DNA of 64,000 nt from Lachnoclostridium sp. UBA903 (GTDB taxonomy: Bacteria > Bacillota > Clostridia > Lachnospirales > Lachnospiraceae): the NCBI GenBank assembly GCA_002294045.1, contig DBEP01000009.1:158857-222856 (forward strand), read 5' to 3'. This document shows positions 41,295 to 49,674 of the stretch, in pieces (position 1 is the first letter of the stretch; each line of letters starts with the position of its first letter). The position numbers were made by a program, and so were the translations under genes. The notes below the pieces were generated by a model. It ran no database searches. It had not been told where the DNA came from and saw nothing but the letters and a program-made list of their open reading frames with translations.

Positions 41295-43523
41295 GTGAAG
41301 GCCGGCGTTATTACATTTCATAGTGCCCATAACTTCGGAGCAACCCTCCAGGCCTGGGCACTGCAGAAAGTCCTTAAAAACTATAATATTGAAGCTTGTG
41401 TAATAAACTATCATCCCAGCATTATTGATGATTTATATGATCCGTTAAAAGAAAAATACGGTATGGAGAAAGTACTGGCAGGGATTAAGCTTCGCTTTCA
41501 GAATCCGAGAAGTCTGAAAAGGTATCGTAATTATACCAGCTTTATTAAGAATAATTTTGACCTCCTTGGCGATTTTACCACGTATGAAGAATTGGAGGCG
41601 GCAGGTCTTGACCTGGATGCTTATATAGCAGGCAGTGACCAGGTATGGAACAGTGAGCATATAGGAGGTTTTGACCCTGCTTATTTTCTTGACTTTGTAA
41701 AACCGGGTTCTCTTAAGATATCCTATGCGGCAAGTATAGGGAGAGATTATCTACTGCCGGTTTATCATGAACAAATAAGAAACAGCTTAAAGAGTTTTAC
41801 TTCCATTTCCGTCAGGGAAAAAAGTGCCAGAAAACCGGTGAAAGAGCTTGCCGGAAAACCGGTGGATGTGGTTCTGGACCCTACCCTGCTTCTTCCCAGG
41901 GAAGAATACGATGAGATTAAAACAACTCCTGATATTAAGGGACAATATATTTTTGTTTATATGATGGAACACAACCCGGATGTTGTGACATTTGCCAACA
42001 GAGTATCTACCGCAACCGGCCTGCCTATAGTACAGAGAAGGCCTAATAAAATATTCAAAAATGAAATTGCAACCTGTTATACTTCGGCTCCGGGAGATTT
42101 TCTGGGGTTAATTGAAAATGCGGAATACGTAATTACCAATTCCTTTCACGGAACGGTATTTTCCATTATATATGAGACTCCGTTTGTCTCCATGCTCCAT
42201 TCCAATACAGGAAGCAGAACTGTGGATTTACTGAAAGCCTTAAACATGGAATCGCATCTGTTATATAATCCTGCGGATTTTACGGATTTCTCTATGTTCC
42301 GTATTGAAAATCAGGAAAAGTTAAGAAAAAAGATAAAGGAGCTAAGGCAGACTTCCCTGCTGTATTTACTGGATGCGTTAAGAAACAACGACCGCCAGAA
42401 GATTGTTGCCTGTCCGACTAAAATCAGGAAGTACGAATGCTATGGCTGTTACGCCTGCAAGGAAGTATGTCCGACCAATGCCATTACCATGGAAGAAGAT
42501 AAGGAAGGTTTCCGTTATCCTGTGGTAGACGAAGAAAAATGTATTGACTGCGGTGCGTGCAACAAAGCATGTATCCGTAAAACGAGCCATAAGATAGAGT
42601 ATGAACAGGAATATCCAAGGGTATATTCTGTCATGAACAAACAGGAAGAAGTTCGTATGAAGAGTTCCTCCGGAGCGATTTTCCCTGAACTTGCAAGATA
42701 TGTCATTGAAGAGAAAAAGGGATATGTCGTTGGCGTCAAATATGATAAGGATATGAAGGTGGTATCTGACATTGCGGATAATATGGAAGATGTGAAGGCC
42801 TTTTACGGTTCTAAATATGTGAAGAGTGATTTTGACGGTATTTATCCAAAAATCAGACAGCTGTTAAAGGATAACCAGACAGTTTTGTATTCCGGATTAC
42901 CTTGCGAATGTGCCGCACTCCGTTCTTATCTGAAGAAGGATTATGAGAATTTGTTTATTTGTGAGATTTTATGTCACGCAGCCCCTTCACCGAAGATATT
43001 TGCTCAGTACCTGGATTATCTGAATAAGAAATTTAATTCCAGAGTAGTAAATCTGACTTTCCGGAATAAAAGCACGGGTTGGCTGATTCATAAATGCAGC
43101 ATGATTATAGAATTTGAAAATGGAAAGAATCTGAGTGTGAATTCCAGAAAAAACAACTATTTCCGTGCCTTTTTAAACGATTACATTTCCAGGCCAAGCT
43201 GCAGCTCCTGTGAATATACCTACCAGAACAGAGTGGGAGATATTACCCTCGGTGACTTCTGGGGTATTAAGGATATTGATCCGTCCATGTTTGATGACAA
43301 AGGGGTAAGCTTAATTACGATTAATGATGACAAGGGCAGTAAAATGTGGGATAATATTAAAGACAACTTTATTTATAAAGAGAGTGATATGAAAACAGCC
43401 TTTAAGAAAAACCACAACAAGCCAAGTCCTTTTAAATTGGAACGGCTTGATATATTCGACCGTCTGGATAAAGATCCGATTGATGACTTGTTACAGGAGT
43501 ATAATGATTTAAGGAAGAAATAA
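41295..43523 (+). CDS. Polysaccharide pyruvyl transferase fused to ferredoxin/FrhB-like domain
   Basis: 742 residues from a GTG start right after AAAGGAGGTG. The N-terminal half (about 1-350) is a polysaccharide pyruvyl transferase: ITFHSAHNFGATLQAWALQ, DAYIAGSDQVWNSE, SYAASIGRDYL, and ITNSFHGTVFSIIYETPFV. Two 4Fe-4S motifs follow: CYGCYACKEVCPTNAI near 376 and CIDCGACNKACI near 415. The rest is the coenzyme F420 hydrogenase/dehydrogenase beta-subunit type (GLPCECAALRSYL, CSSCEYTYQNRVGDITLGDFWG). These families often neighbour each other in glycan loci; here they are one chain. Its electron source and product are unknown. Two bp separate it from the previous gene. Confidence 0.9.
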   Translation: MKAGVITFHSAHNFGATLQAWALQKVLKNYNIEACVINYHPSIIDDLYDPLKEKYGMEKVLAGIKLRFQNPRSLKRYRNYTSFIKNNFDLLGDFTTYEELEAAGLDLDAYIAGSDQVWNSEHIGGFDPAYFLDFVKPGSLKISYAASIGRDYLLPVYHEQIRNSLKSFTSISVREKSARKPVKELAGKPVDVVLDPTLLLPREEYDEIKTTPDIKGQYIFVYMMEHNPDVVTFANRVSTATGLPIVQRRPNKIFKNEIATCYTSAPGDFLGLIENAEYVITNSFHGTVFSIIYETPFVSMLHSNTGSRTVDLLKALNMESHLLYNPADFTDFSMFRIENQEKLRKKIKELRQTSLLYLLDALRNNDRQKIVACPTKIRKYECYGCYACKEVCPTNAITMEEDKEGFRYPVVDEEKCIDCGACNKACIRKTSHKIEYEQEYPRVYSVMNKQEEVRMKSSSGAIFPELARYVIEEKKGYVVGVKYDKDMKVVSDIADNMEDVKAFYGSKYVKSDFDGIYPKIRQLLKDNQTVLYSGLPCECAALRSYLKKDYENLFICEILCHAAPSPKIFAQYLDYLNKKFNSRVVNLTFRNKSTGWLIHKCSMIIEFENGKNLSVNSRKNNYFRAFLNDYISRPSCSSCEYTYQNRVGDITLGDFWGIKDIDPSMFDDKGVSLITINDDKGSKMWDNIKDNFIYKESDMKTAFKKNHNKPSPFKLERLDIFDRLDKDPIDDLLQEYNDLRKK

Positions 43524-43587
43524 AGAAGGGAATAATTTATATCATACCGGATAGATCGCCCATAAAGCCGGGCAGATAGGAGTTAAA

Positions 43588-44364
43588 TTGAAAAAGTATA
43601 TCAGTAATTTTACAAAATATCGATTTTTACTAGGTGAGCTGATTAAAAAGGGCATCACTTTAAAATATAGAAGATCATATCTGGGTATTCTGTGGACCTT
43701 AATTGAACCGTTGCTGACCATGATTGTATTGACTATCGTATTCGGCACCTTATTTGGAAACCAGGACAAGCAGTTTCCTGTGTATATTCTGTCAGGCAGG
43801 CTGTTATACTCGTTCTTTTCCAATAGTACGAAGATAGCCATGAAATCAATCCGTACGCACAGCGGTATGATAAAGAAGGTGTATGTACCAAAATACATGT
43901 ATCCTCTGGCCAGTATACTTACCGATTACGTTATATTTTTAATTTCTTTGATTATACTGGTGTTAGTTGGAGCCGTTTTAAAGGTAAAGCCCACCTTTTA
44001 TTTATTCCAGGCGGTTATTCCCCTGGTTTTGATGCCGATTATGGCCTATGGAATCGGCTTGGTTCTGGCCACTTTGTCCGTATTCTTCCGTGACCTGGAA
44101 TATATATGGTCGGTGGCATTGATGATGATTATGTATACATCCGCAATTTTTTATAAACCTGCCAGGATTATTGATGGCGGTTATGGCTGGCTGCTGGATA
44201 TTAATCCGTTGTATTCCATTGTTGTAAACTTCAGAAACTCCATATTTGGTATGCCATTGGACCAAAGAGCTCTGGCTTTATCCTTAATTTACAGCTTTGG
44301 TTTTCTGGTTGTCGGCATATTTATGTTTGTTAAGAAGCAGGATCAATTTATCCTGCATGTATAG
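43588..44364 (+). CDS. Polysaccharide/teichoic acid ABC export permease (TagG-like)
   Basis: 258 residues from a TTG start with an AGGAG-type site. KGITLKYRRSYLGILWTLIEPLLTMIVLTIVFGTLFG is the Wzm/TagG N-terminal signature, followed by six membrane helices; FFRDLEYIWSVALMMIMYTSAIFY is the conserved loop near 160. It would export a lipid-linked polymer together with the ATPase that follows. It is shorter and differs in sequence from the second permease at 51843. Confidence 0.9.
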   Translation: MKKYISNFTKYRFLLGELIKKGITLKYRRSYLGILWTLIEPLLTMIVLTIVFGTLFGNQDKQFPVYILSGRLLYSFFSNSTKIAMKSIRTHSGMIKKVYVPKYMYPLASILTDYVIFLISLIILVLVGAVLKVKPTFYLFQAVIPLVLMPIMAYGIGLVLATLSVFFRDLEYIWSVALMMIMYTSAIFYKPARIIDGGYGWLLDINPLYSIVVNFRNSIFGMPLDQRALALSLIYSFGFLVVGIFMFVKKQDQFILHV

Positions 44365-44400
44365 CCGGGAGGAATTATAAAGATAAAAAGGAGGCATACT

Positions 44401-45138
44401 ATGGCAAAAATTGCTGTTGAAGTGAAACAGGTAAGTATGCGTTTTAACCTGTCTTCTCAAAAGGTAGACAATCTGAAGGAGTATTTTATAAAGTTAGTTA
44501 GAAAAGAATTGAAATATAAAGAATTCTGGGCTCTGAAAAATGTAAGCATTAAGGTAAATAAGGGTGACCGTCTGGGTATCCTTGGATTAAACGGTGCCGG
44601 AAAGAGTACCTTATTAAAAATTATTGCGGGCGTGTTAAAACCGACGGAAGGCTCTATATCCGTTAAAGGTAAAATAGCCCCCTTACTGGAACTTGGTGCG
44701 GGCTTTGAGCCGGAATATACCGGCGCTGAAAATATATATCTCTATGGGGCCGTACTTGGGTATTCCAGGGATTTTATAGCTGAAAAATATAATGAAATCA
44801 TAGAATTCTCCGAGCTCGGCAAGTTCATTGAGGTGCCTCTTAAAAACTATTCTTCCGGTATGAAATCCAGGCTGGGTTTTGCCATAGCAACCATAGTGGA
44901 ACCGGATATATTGATTCTGGATGAAGTTCTTGCCGTAGGCGATGCCAAGTTTAAGAAAAAATGCGAAGCCAAGATACAATCCATGTTCGACAAAGGAGTT
45001 ACCGTATTATTCGTATCCCATTCCCTGCCTCAGGTGCAGAAGATTTGTAATAAGGCAATTTTACTGGAGCGGGGTGAGATAGTTGCACAGGGCGGAATAG
45101 AGGAAGTCAGCGCCATATATGCGGAGAAGACGAAATAG
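44401..45138 (+). CDS. Polysaccharide/teichoic acid ABC export ATPase (TagH-like)
   Basis: 245 residues; AAGGAGG precedes the start. NLKEYFIKLVRKE is the N-terminal lead typical of TagH/Wzt. Walker A GLNGAGKST, PLLELGAGFEPEYTGAENIYLYG, signature YSSGMKSRLGFA, Walker B ILILDEVLAVGD, and His in VSHSLPQ. It lacks the C-terminal cargo domain of the second ATPase in the window, so the exported chain is probably not capped and recognised in the same way. Last gene of the first module; terminator at 45155. Confidence 0.92.
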   Translation: MAKIAVEVKQVSMRFNLSSQKVDNLKEYFIKLVRKELKYKEFWALKNVSIKVNKGDRLGILGLNGAGKSTLLKIIAGVLKPTEGSISVKGKIAPLLELGAGFEPEYTGAENIYLYGAVLGYSRDFIAEKYNEIIEFSELGKFIEVPLKNYSSGMKSRLGFAIATIVEPDILILDEVLAVGDAKFKKKCEAKIQSMFDKGVTVLFVSHSLPQVQKICNKAILLERGEIVAQGGIEEVSAIYAEKTK

Positions 45139-45154
45139 AGTTAGATTGTTTAGT

Positions 45155-45190
45155 GCTATATGCTTTGTTGAAAGCATATGGCATTTATTT
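45155..45190 (+). terminator. Terminator of the first glycan module
   Basis: GCTATATGCTTT pairs with AAAGCATATGGC (one G-U pair) around GTTG, then ATTTATTTT; 17 bp after the stop. Confidence 0.8.
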
Positions 45191-45250
45191 TATATCATAA
45201 AGAAGTTCGTCTTATGAGACAAAAACGCTCCGCTTTGGTATAAAGATTCC
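45188..45250 (+). repeat. AAGTTCG hairpin repeat, copy 3 (degenerate 3' half)
   Basis: CATAA-A-GA pairs with TCTTATG around AGTTCG, flanked by TTTTATAT and GACAAAAAC. The GC-rich link is GCTCCGCTTTGG and the second hairpin is not conserved; it ends AAAGATTCC. It directly follows the terminator, as copy 2 does. Confidence 0.5.
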
Positions 45251-45260
45251 ATAACATATT

Positions 45261-45397
45261 AACACCCATGTCATAATATGTAAGTTATGGCATGGGTGTT
45301 GTTCTTGTAATTTGTAAATTATTAATTATGTCTAGCACAGCCTTGCATAAATTTCGCTTAATATCAGTGCCTGATATTTGCGCCAGACTGTACTAGA
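45261..45397. other. Two further hairpins in the intergenic gap
   Basis: AACACCCATG(T)CATAA pairs with TTATG(G)CATGGGTGTT at 45261-45300 and is followed by GTTCTTG. At 45331-45397 a longer imperfect hairpin has TCTAG-C-ACAG against CTGT-A-CTAGA at its base and AATATCA/TGATATT near its tip. They lie between convergent genes and may act as terminators or 3' structures. No ORF in 45139-45466. Confidence 0.5.
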
Positions 45398-45466
45398 TTC
45401 CTAATGCGGAATTGCATGTCTTCGCAAAGTTCAATAAACATAAAATCAGTTTTAGGAATACTATGA

Positions 45467-47308
45467 TTATGATTTTATATTAACGCTATTTTTAATTTTA
45501 TAATTAATAGCAATCCCGATTCCCATTAGTACCCAGAACACCGGTGCAACGGTAATCGTAGAGTCATTGGAGATACCTGCTATCATATAGGCTGTAGAAC
45601 CAATAAATATGGATACTCCGGCCTGGGAATAGAAATCAGTGAAAGTCCCTTGCCAAAATAATTTAATACTTGAGATAGCATACATGATATAAAACACTAA
45701 TAAGGCAATAAGAGATATAACACCGGTCTGAACGCCTATCTGTAAATACTGATTGTGCGGTCTTGTTATCAACTGTCCGTCAAAACCGTAATTATATAAA
45801 TTAACATAATCCTGCTGAGGAAAAACCAGAGTGAAGGTATCGGCTCCGGAACCAAGCAGGATATGATTTTTAAGCAGTGGAATTGTTCTGGACCAGATAT
45901 AGCCTCTTCCCGTAGCAAAATTTTCATAGCCTGTTAACAGGGCAGAATCGGCAGTAATGATTTTATCAAACTTGCCCTTGCTATTTAAATAGTAGAAGGT
46001 ATCATCACCCAACTGATTGGAGAAAACCCATTCCTTATCTTCTATGTTAAATTTTAAGCATATTATGTCGTTGTATACGGCGGGTGTTACCTGGATACCG
46101 GCAAAACGGGAATCATCTATAACAAAGATATTGTTTTCATCAACGGTATAAGAAATTATGTTATTATCGATATCGAATAATAATACTGTAATATCGTTAC
46201 CATCCGAAGCTATAGTTGCCTTTAATTCATTATCTTTATAGGTAATGGCCAGAAATTCCTCTGTTTCAATATCGGTTAACGCAGGAGCCGTACTAGTAGC
46301 ATTAAATAACCGGTTTATGGTACCTGTTATTGCAGAAAAATTAATTGCTCCCATTAATATGACGGCTGCGGCTCCGATACTGATTACGGGTATCATGATT
46401 TTTGATTTCCGGAATATATATTTTCGGAAGAATATTACCACTAATACGAGAGCGAAGAAAAGGCCGATTAAAGCAGTTTTCGATTGGGAACCAACCAGGC
46501 ACACAACCATTCCGGCCAGAGCTGCAATATAAAGGATAATCTTATTCCTGCTTTTCTCAGTTAATAATAGGCCAATCAGGATTGGAACGATTAACGCTAC
46601 ATATACACCTACGTAATTAGGATTATACAGAGTTAAATATACCCGGTTAGGCCCAAAGTTAAAGCTTAAACCTAATTCATTCCAATATTTACTTGGTAAA
46701 ACCAGATATTTACCCAACTGGGTGGCGATAAAATCATGTCCGACGGCCTGAGACAATCCCAATACCCCCATTACTAAAACGCTGATTAATAAATAGTGAA
46801 AAATAAACCGGATATCTTCTTCTGAATTGATAAAAAGGAAAGCATAAAACACAACAAGGCAATATCCCAGGAGAACAAAGACTGACTCAAATTGCTCATA
46901 AATTCCGGTAAAGCCGAAGGACGAATACTCAGAAAATAAAGTGGAGAGCAGCGCAAGCAGTCCATATATAATTAACGGTAAAAGTATCATTGAAAAATGT
47001 ATCCGCATTTTATCGCGGAATACTTTATAAAGTATTAATAACAGCATGACGGAACAGGCAAGCAGAAAAAATATCTGCTTATAATATAGAAAGGCATCAA
47101 ACCAGGAAGTATTGTCCGAAAACCAAACGAAACCGGTTAGTCCCGGATCATATTCATAAAACCGCATGATCAGGGGTAATATGGCGGTAACAAATACCAG
47201 GGGAAGCAAATACAGTTTATTGTTTTGTTGTTTATTTTGTCTTGAATTGGAGGAATTGCGTGTTTTTCTATTATATTGTGAGGCTTTTTGTGGGGCTTTC
47301 ACTTTCAT
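45467..47308 (-). CDS. O-antigen ligase/polymerase-like membrane protein
   Basis: 613 residues. The ATG at 47308 (MKVKAPQ) follows AAGGAGAT; the frame runs on upstream only by reading through MITE copy C. About a dozen membrane helices are interrupted by an extracytoplasmic insert of ~125 residues (about 335-460, starting ATSTAPALTDIETEE and rich in D, N and I). RGYIWSRTIPLLKNHILLGSGADTF, then RPHNQYLQIGVQTGVISLIA is the Wzy_C/WaaL core, with the key His. It would ligate or polymerise a lipid-linked glycan outside the membrane. The adjacent exporters are ABC-type, so a ligase role is more likely than a Wzy role. Confidence 0.85.
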   Translation of the reverse strand: MKVKAPQKASQYNRKTRNSSNSRQNKQQNNKLYLLPLVFVTAILPLIMRFYEYDPGLTGFVWFSDNTSWFDAFLYYKQIFFLLACSVMLLLILYKVFRDKMRIHFSMILLPLIIYGLLALLSTLFSEYSSFGFTGIYEQFESVFVLLGYCLVVFYAFLFINSEEDIRFIFHYLLISVLVMGVLGLSQAVGHDFIATQLGKYLVLPSKYWNELGLSFNFGPNRVYLTLYNPNYVGVYVALIVPILIGLLLTEKSRNKIILYIAALAGMVVCLVGSQSKTALIGLFFALVLVVIFFRKYIFRKSKIMIPVISIGAAAVILMGAINFSAITGTINRLFNATSTAPALTDIETEEFLAITYKDNELKATIASDGNDITVLLFDIDNNIISYTVDENNIFVIDDSRFAGIQVTPAVYNDIICLKFNIEDKEWVFSNQLGDDTFYYLNSKGKFDKIITADSALLTGYENFATGRGYIWSRTIPLLKNHILLGSGADTFTLVFPQQDYVNLYNYGFDGQLITRPHNQYLQIGVQTGVISLIALLVFYIMYAISSIKLFWQGTFTDFYSQAGVSIFIGSTAYMIAGISNDSTITVAPVFWVLMGIGIAINYKIKNSVNIKS

Positions 47309-47340
47309 AATTATCTCCTTAATAAAAATTTTAATTCTTA

Positions 47341-47499
47341 GAGTGTGTTTGAAAAATGCTTGTGCCGGGTTGGATGCTCCGCTTTGTGGGAGACAAGAAG
47401 CGGTTTTTGGATGCGTAGTGGTGCTATGCACCCAAAATTGCGACGCAGTATACCGCAAAGCATTCAGAACGGTGCGATGATTTTTCAAAAACGCTCTCG
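47341..47499 (-). mobile_element. MITE-like element, copy C (159 bp)
   Basis: Flanked by TA at 47339-47340 and 47500-47501, inverted relative to copy B. Ends are GAGTGTGTTTGAAAAAT and, reverse-complemented, GAGAGCGTTTTTGAAAAAT; the interior carries CACCGTTCTGAATGC and CTGCGTCGCAATTTT on the minus strand. It lies 33 bp upstream of the ligase start, so it forms the leader of that gene. Confidence 0.8.
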
Positions 47500-47501
47500 T
47501 A

Positions 47502-47893
47502 CTATTTATACATTTTAATATGTATTTCATCTGTTGACAAGTAATATAATAAAAAAGGTGTATGTCTTTTATTATCCGGGTAACATTCGATAAATATTAT
47601 TAGCAATTATACATAGCTGCAGGCGTGAAGTTTTTAGAACTAAATATAATTTGTCACAATAATGTCACATATTAATTCTAACATAGATGAATAGAACAGT
47701 TATAGAATAAAATTAAGAATTATTCATATTTATCGTTAAAATATATCTGAAATCATAACGGCATTCATTGTAAAGAAGTATTTTATAATATTTGTGTAAA
47801 TATTATGAAATATGATAAAATACCTTGTTTTATGTGGCTATATTATTTATAATCTATAATAATGATTATGTAAAAGAATGGTGGTAAACTAGC
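47502..47893. other. AT-rich promoter region of the second glycan module
   Basis: About 390 bp with no ORF, very AT-rich. The promoter TTGTTT, 17-nt spacer, TATAAT lies at 47825-47853 (+), 41 bp before the sugar transferase. The minus-strand promoter of the ligase gene is not clear, as MITE copy C sits in between. Confidence 0.6.
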
Positions 47894-48499
47894 ATGTACA
47901 GAAAATATCTTAAAAAAGTTTGTGATTTTATTATATGTATTATCACGGTTATATTGTTTTTCTGGCTGTTTCTCATTCTGGCGTTTCTTATAAAATTAAC
48001 GTCCAAAGGCCCGGTGTTCTTTCATCAGAGAAGGATTGGAAAGGATAAAAAAGAGTTCCATATCCTGAAATTCCGTACTATGCGGGCCGATACTCCGCAG
48101 AATGTTCCTACCCATCTTCTTGAGCATCCAGGGCAATATATAACACCGATAGGAAAATTTTTAAGAAAGACAAGTCTGGATGAGCTGCCTCAATTATTTA
48201 ATATATTAAAAGGGGATATGTCCATTGTGGGTCCAAGGCCGGCCTTATGGAACCAGTATGACCTGATTCAGGAGCGGGATAAATACCATGCCAACAATGT
48301 GAGGCCAGGCTTAACCGGCTGGGCGCAAATTAACGGAAGAGATGAATTGCCGATTCCGCTGAAAGCAAAACTGGACGGGGAATATATAAAGACGATGAGC
48401 TTTGTGTTTGATATAAAGTGTATTATAAAGACGATAGGCTGTGTGATAAGGCGGGAAGGGATGAAAGAAGGTACACCGGAGGTCAGTGATAATTTATGA
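47894..48499 (+). CDS. Initiating phosphosugar transferase, PglC/EpsL type
   Basis: 201 residues, the small monotopic form with one N-terminal hydrophobic hairpin (FIICIITVILFFWLFLILAFLI). Family marks in order: SKGPVFFHQRRIGKDKKEFHILKFRTMRAD, SLDELPQLFNILKGDMSIVGPRPAL, and RPGLTGWAQINGRDELP. It loads the first sugar phosphate on undecaprenyl phosphate to start a surface glycan. It stands at the head of the second module and overlaps the next gene as ATGA. Confidence 0.94.
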   Translation: MYRKYLKKVCDFIICIITVILFFWLFLILAFLIKLTSKGPVFFHQRRIGKDKKEFHILKFRTMRADTPQNVPTHLLEHPGQYITPIGKFLRKTSLDELPQLFNILKGDMSIVGPRPALWNQYDLIQERDKYHANNVRPGLTGWAQINGRDELPIPLKAKLDGEYIKTMSFVFDIKCIIKTIGCVIRREGMKEGTPEVSDNL

Positions 48500-49287
48500 A
48501 GAAAGTTTTAGTAGTCGGTTCCAACAGTTATATAGGCCGGAAATTTAGAGAATACATATTGCAAATGGACAAAGAAGGCATCTCTGCTGATTTAGTCAGT
48601 GCCTTGGACGGTTCCTGGAGGCAGGCTGATTTTTCTTCTTACGATGCCGTATTGCATCTCGCTGCCATGGTACATATAAAAGAAACAAAAGATATGGAGA
48701 TGCTTTATTACAGGATAAATCATGAGCTTGCAGTAGAAGTGGCCGAAAAAGCTAAAGAAAATCACGTGAAGCAATTTATTTTCATGAGTACGGCTTCTGT
48801 ATATGGCTTACGCACCGGATGTATCGATAAGGAAACAGTGCCTAAACCAACAACCTTTTATGGAAAGTCCAAGCTGGCGGCAGAAATGGATATCATGAAA
48901 TTGCAGGATGAAGATTTTAGAATCGCAATTGTGCGGCCGCCCATGGTATACGGAGAAGGGTGTAAAGGAAATTATGCAAGACTGGTTAAGCTGGCAAAGT
49001 TCACACCTGTCTTTCCGGAGTACCACAATAAAAGAAGTATACTGCATATTAAGCATTTGTCGGAACTTTTGGCTGAATTAATTAGGAATGAAAGCAGCGG
49101 GTATTTTCACCCTCAGGATGATGAATATGCGGATACCTGTGAATTAATAGTTAAGATACGAAAAAATATGGGGAAAAAAACGATATTAATTAGTTGCTTT
49201 AATATTATTATAAATTTTTTAATTAAAAATCATATCAACATATTTCAAAAAATGTTTGGAGATTTTTATTATGATATTACATTATAG
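48496..49287 (+). CDS. NAD-dependent nucleotide-sugar epimerase/dehydratase, possibly 3'-truncated
   Basis: 263 residues. GSNSYIGRKF is a variant of the GxxGxxG cofactor loop; HLAAMVHI, MSTASVYG, YGKSKLAAE (catalytic Tyr/Lys) and RPPMVYGEG are SDR-extended marks. The C-terminal end stops abruptly after FNIIINFLIKNHINIFQKMFGDFYYDITL, where relatives continue ~20 residues, and the AT content rises here. In the same frame, after two stops, about 50 more open codons follow. This suggests the gene end was remodelled at the border of the AT-rich block. Likely makes the sugar for the initiating transferase; substrate unknown. Confidence 0.8.
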   Translation: MKKVLVVGSNSYIGRKFREYILQMDKEGISADLVSALDGSWRQADFSSYDAVLHLAAMVHIKETKDMEMLYYRINHELAVEVAEKAKENHVKQFIFMSTASVYGLRTGCIDKETVPKPTTFYGKSKLAAEMDIMKLQDEDFRIAIVRPPMVYGEGCKGNYARLVKLAKFTPVFPEYHNKRSILHIKHLSELLAELIRNESSGYFHPQDDEYADTCELIVKIRKNMGKKTILISCFNIIINFLIKNHINIFQKMFGDFYYDITL

Positions 49288-49674
49288 AGAGAATAATACA
49301 TAATTTCAGATTATCACTTATGTTTACATGAATATGGCTTTAAAATACAGATTAAAAATTATTTTATATTTATTATATGTGAAGCAGGATATTTTACTTT
49401 GCTCGGGGTAGTTAAAAATAAAAGGAAGATAGTTGATAGCGAATTATTTAGTATCAATGACTAAGGAATGGTGTAAAGCAACTTCATAAAGTTTCTTTAC
49501 CAGTGGTTTTGCCATATCAGCAGTGTATTAGTTAGATTCTAAGATTCCTAATCCTATATGAAAATGATGGGCCACTTTCGTATAAAGTGCTATAAGTAGT
49601 GAGCATGCTGACATATTTGACGACATTGTATTATCGATATAAAATAATTTTAAAAAGGCAAGGAAGGACATTGA
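49288..49674. other. Gene-free junction at the start of the AT-rich block
   Basis: About 390 bp. One frame stays open from about 49305 to 49463 (HEYGFKIQIKNYF, then LGVVKNKRKIVDSELFSIND) in register with the epimerase, without a start or ribosome site. It may be a relic. No terminator or promoter stands out. Confidence 0.4.

Noticed and set aside
42429..42580. Separate ferredoxin gene
   Set aside because: The frame is continuous with the pyruvyl transferase domain and has no internal start with a ribosome site.
47309..47530. N-terminal extension of the O-antigen-ligase-like protein
   Set aside because: These codons are read from MITE copy C; the true start at 47308 has AAGGAGAT.
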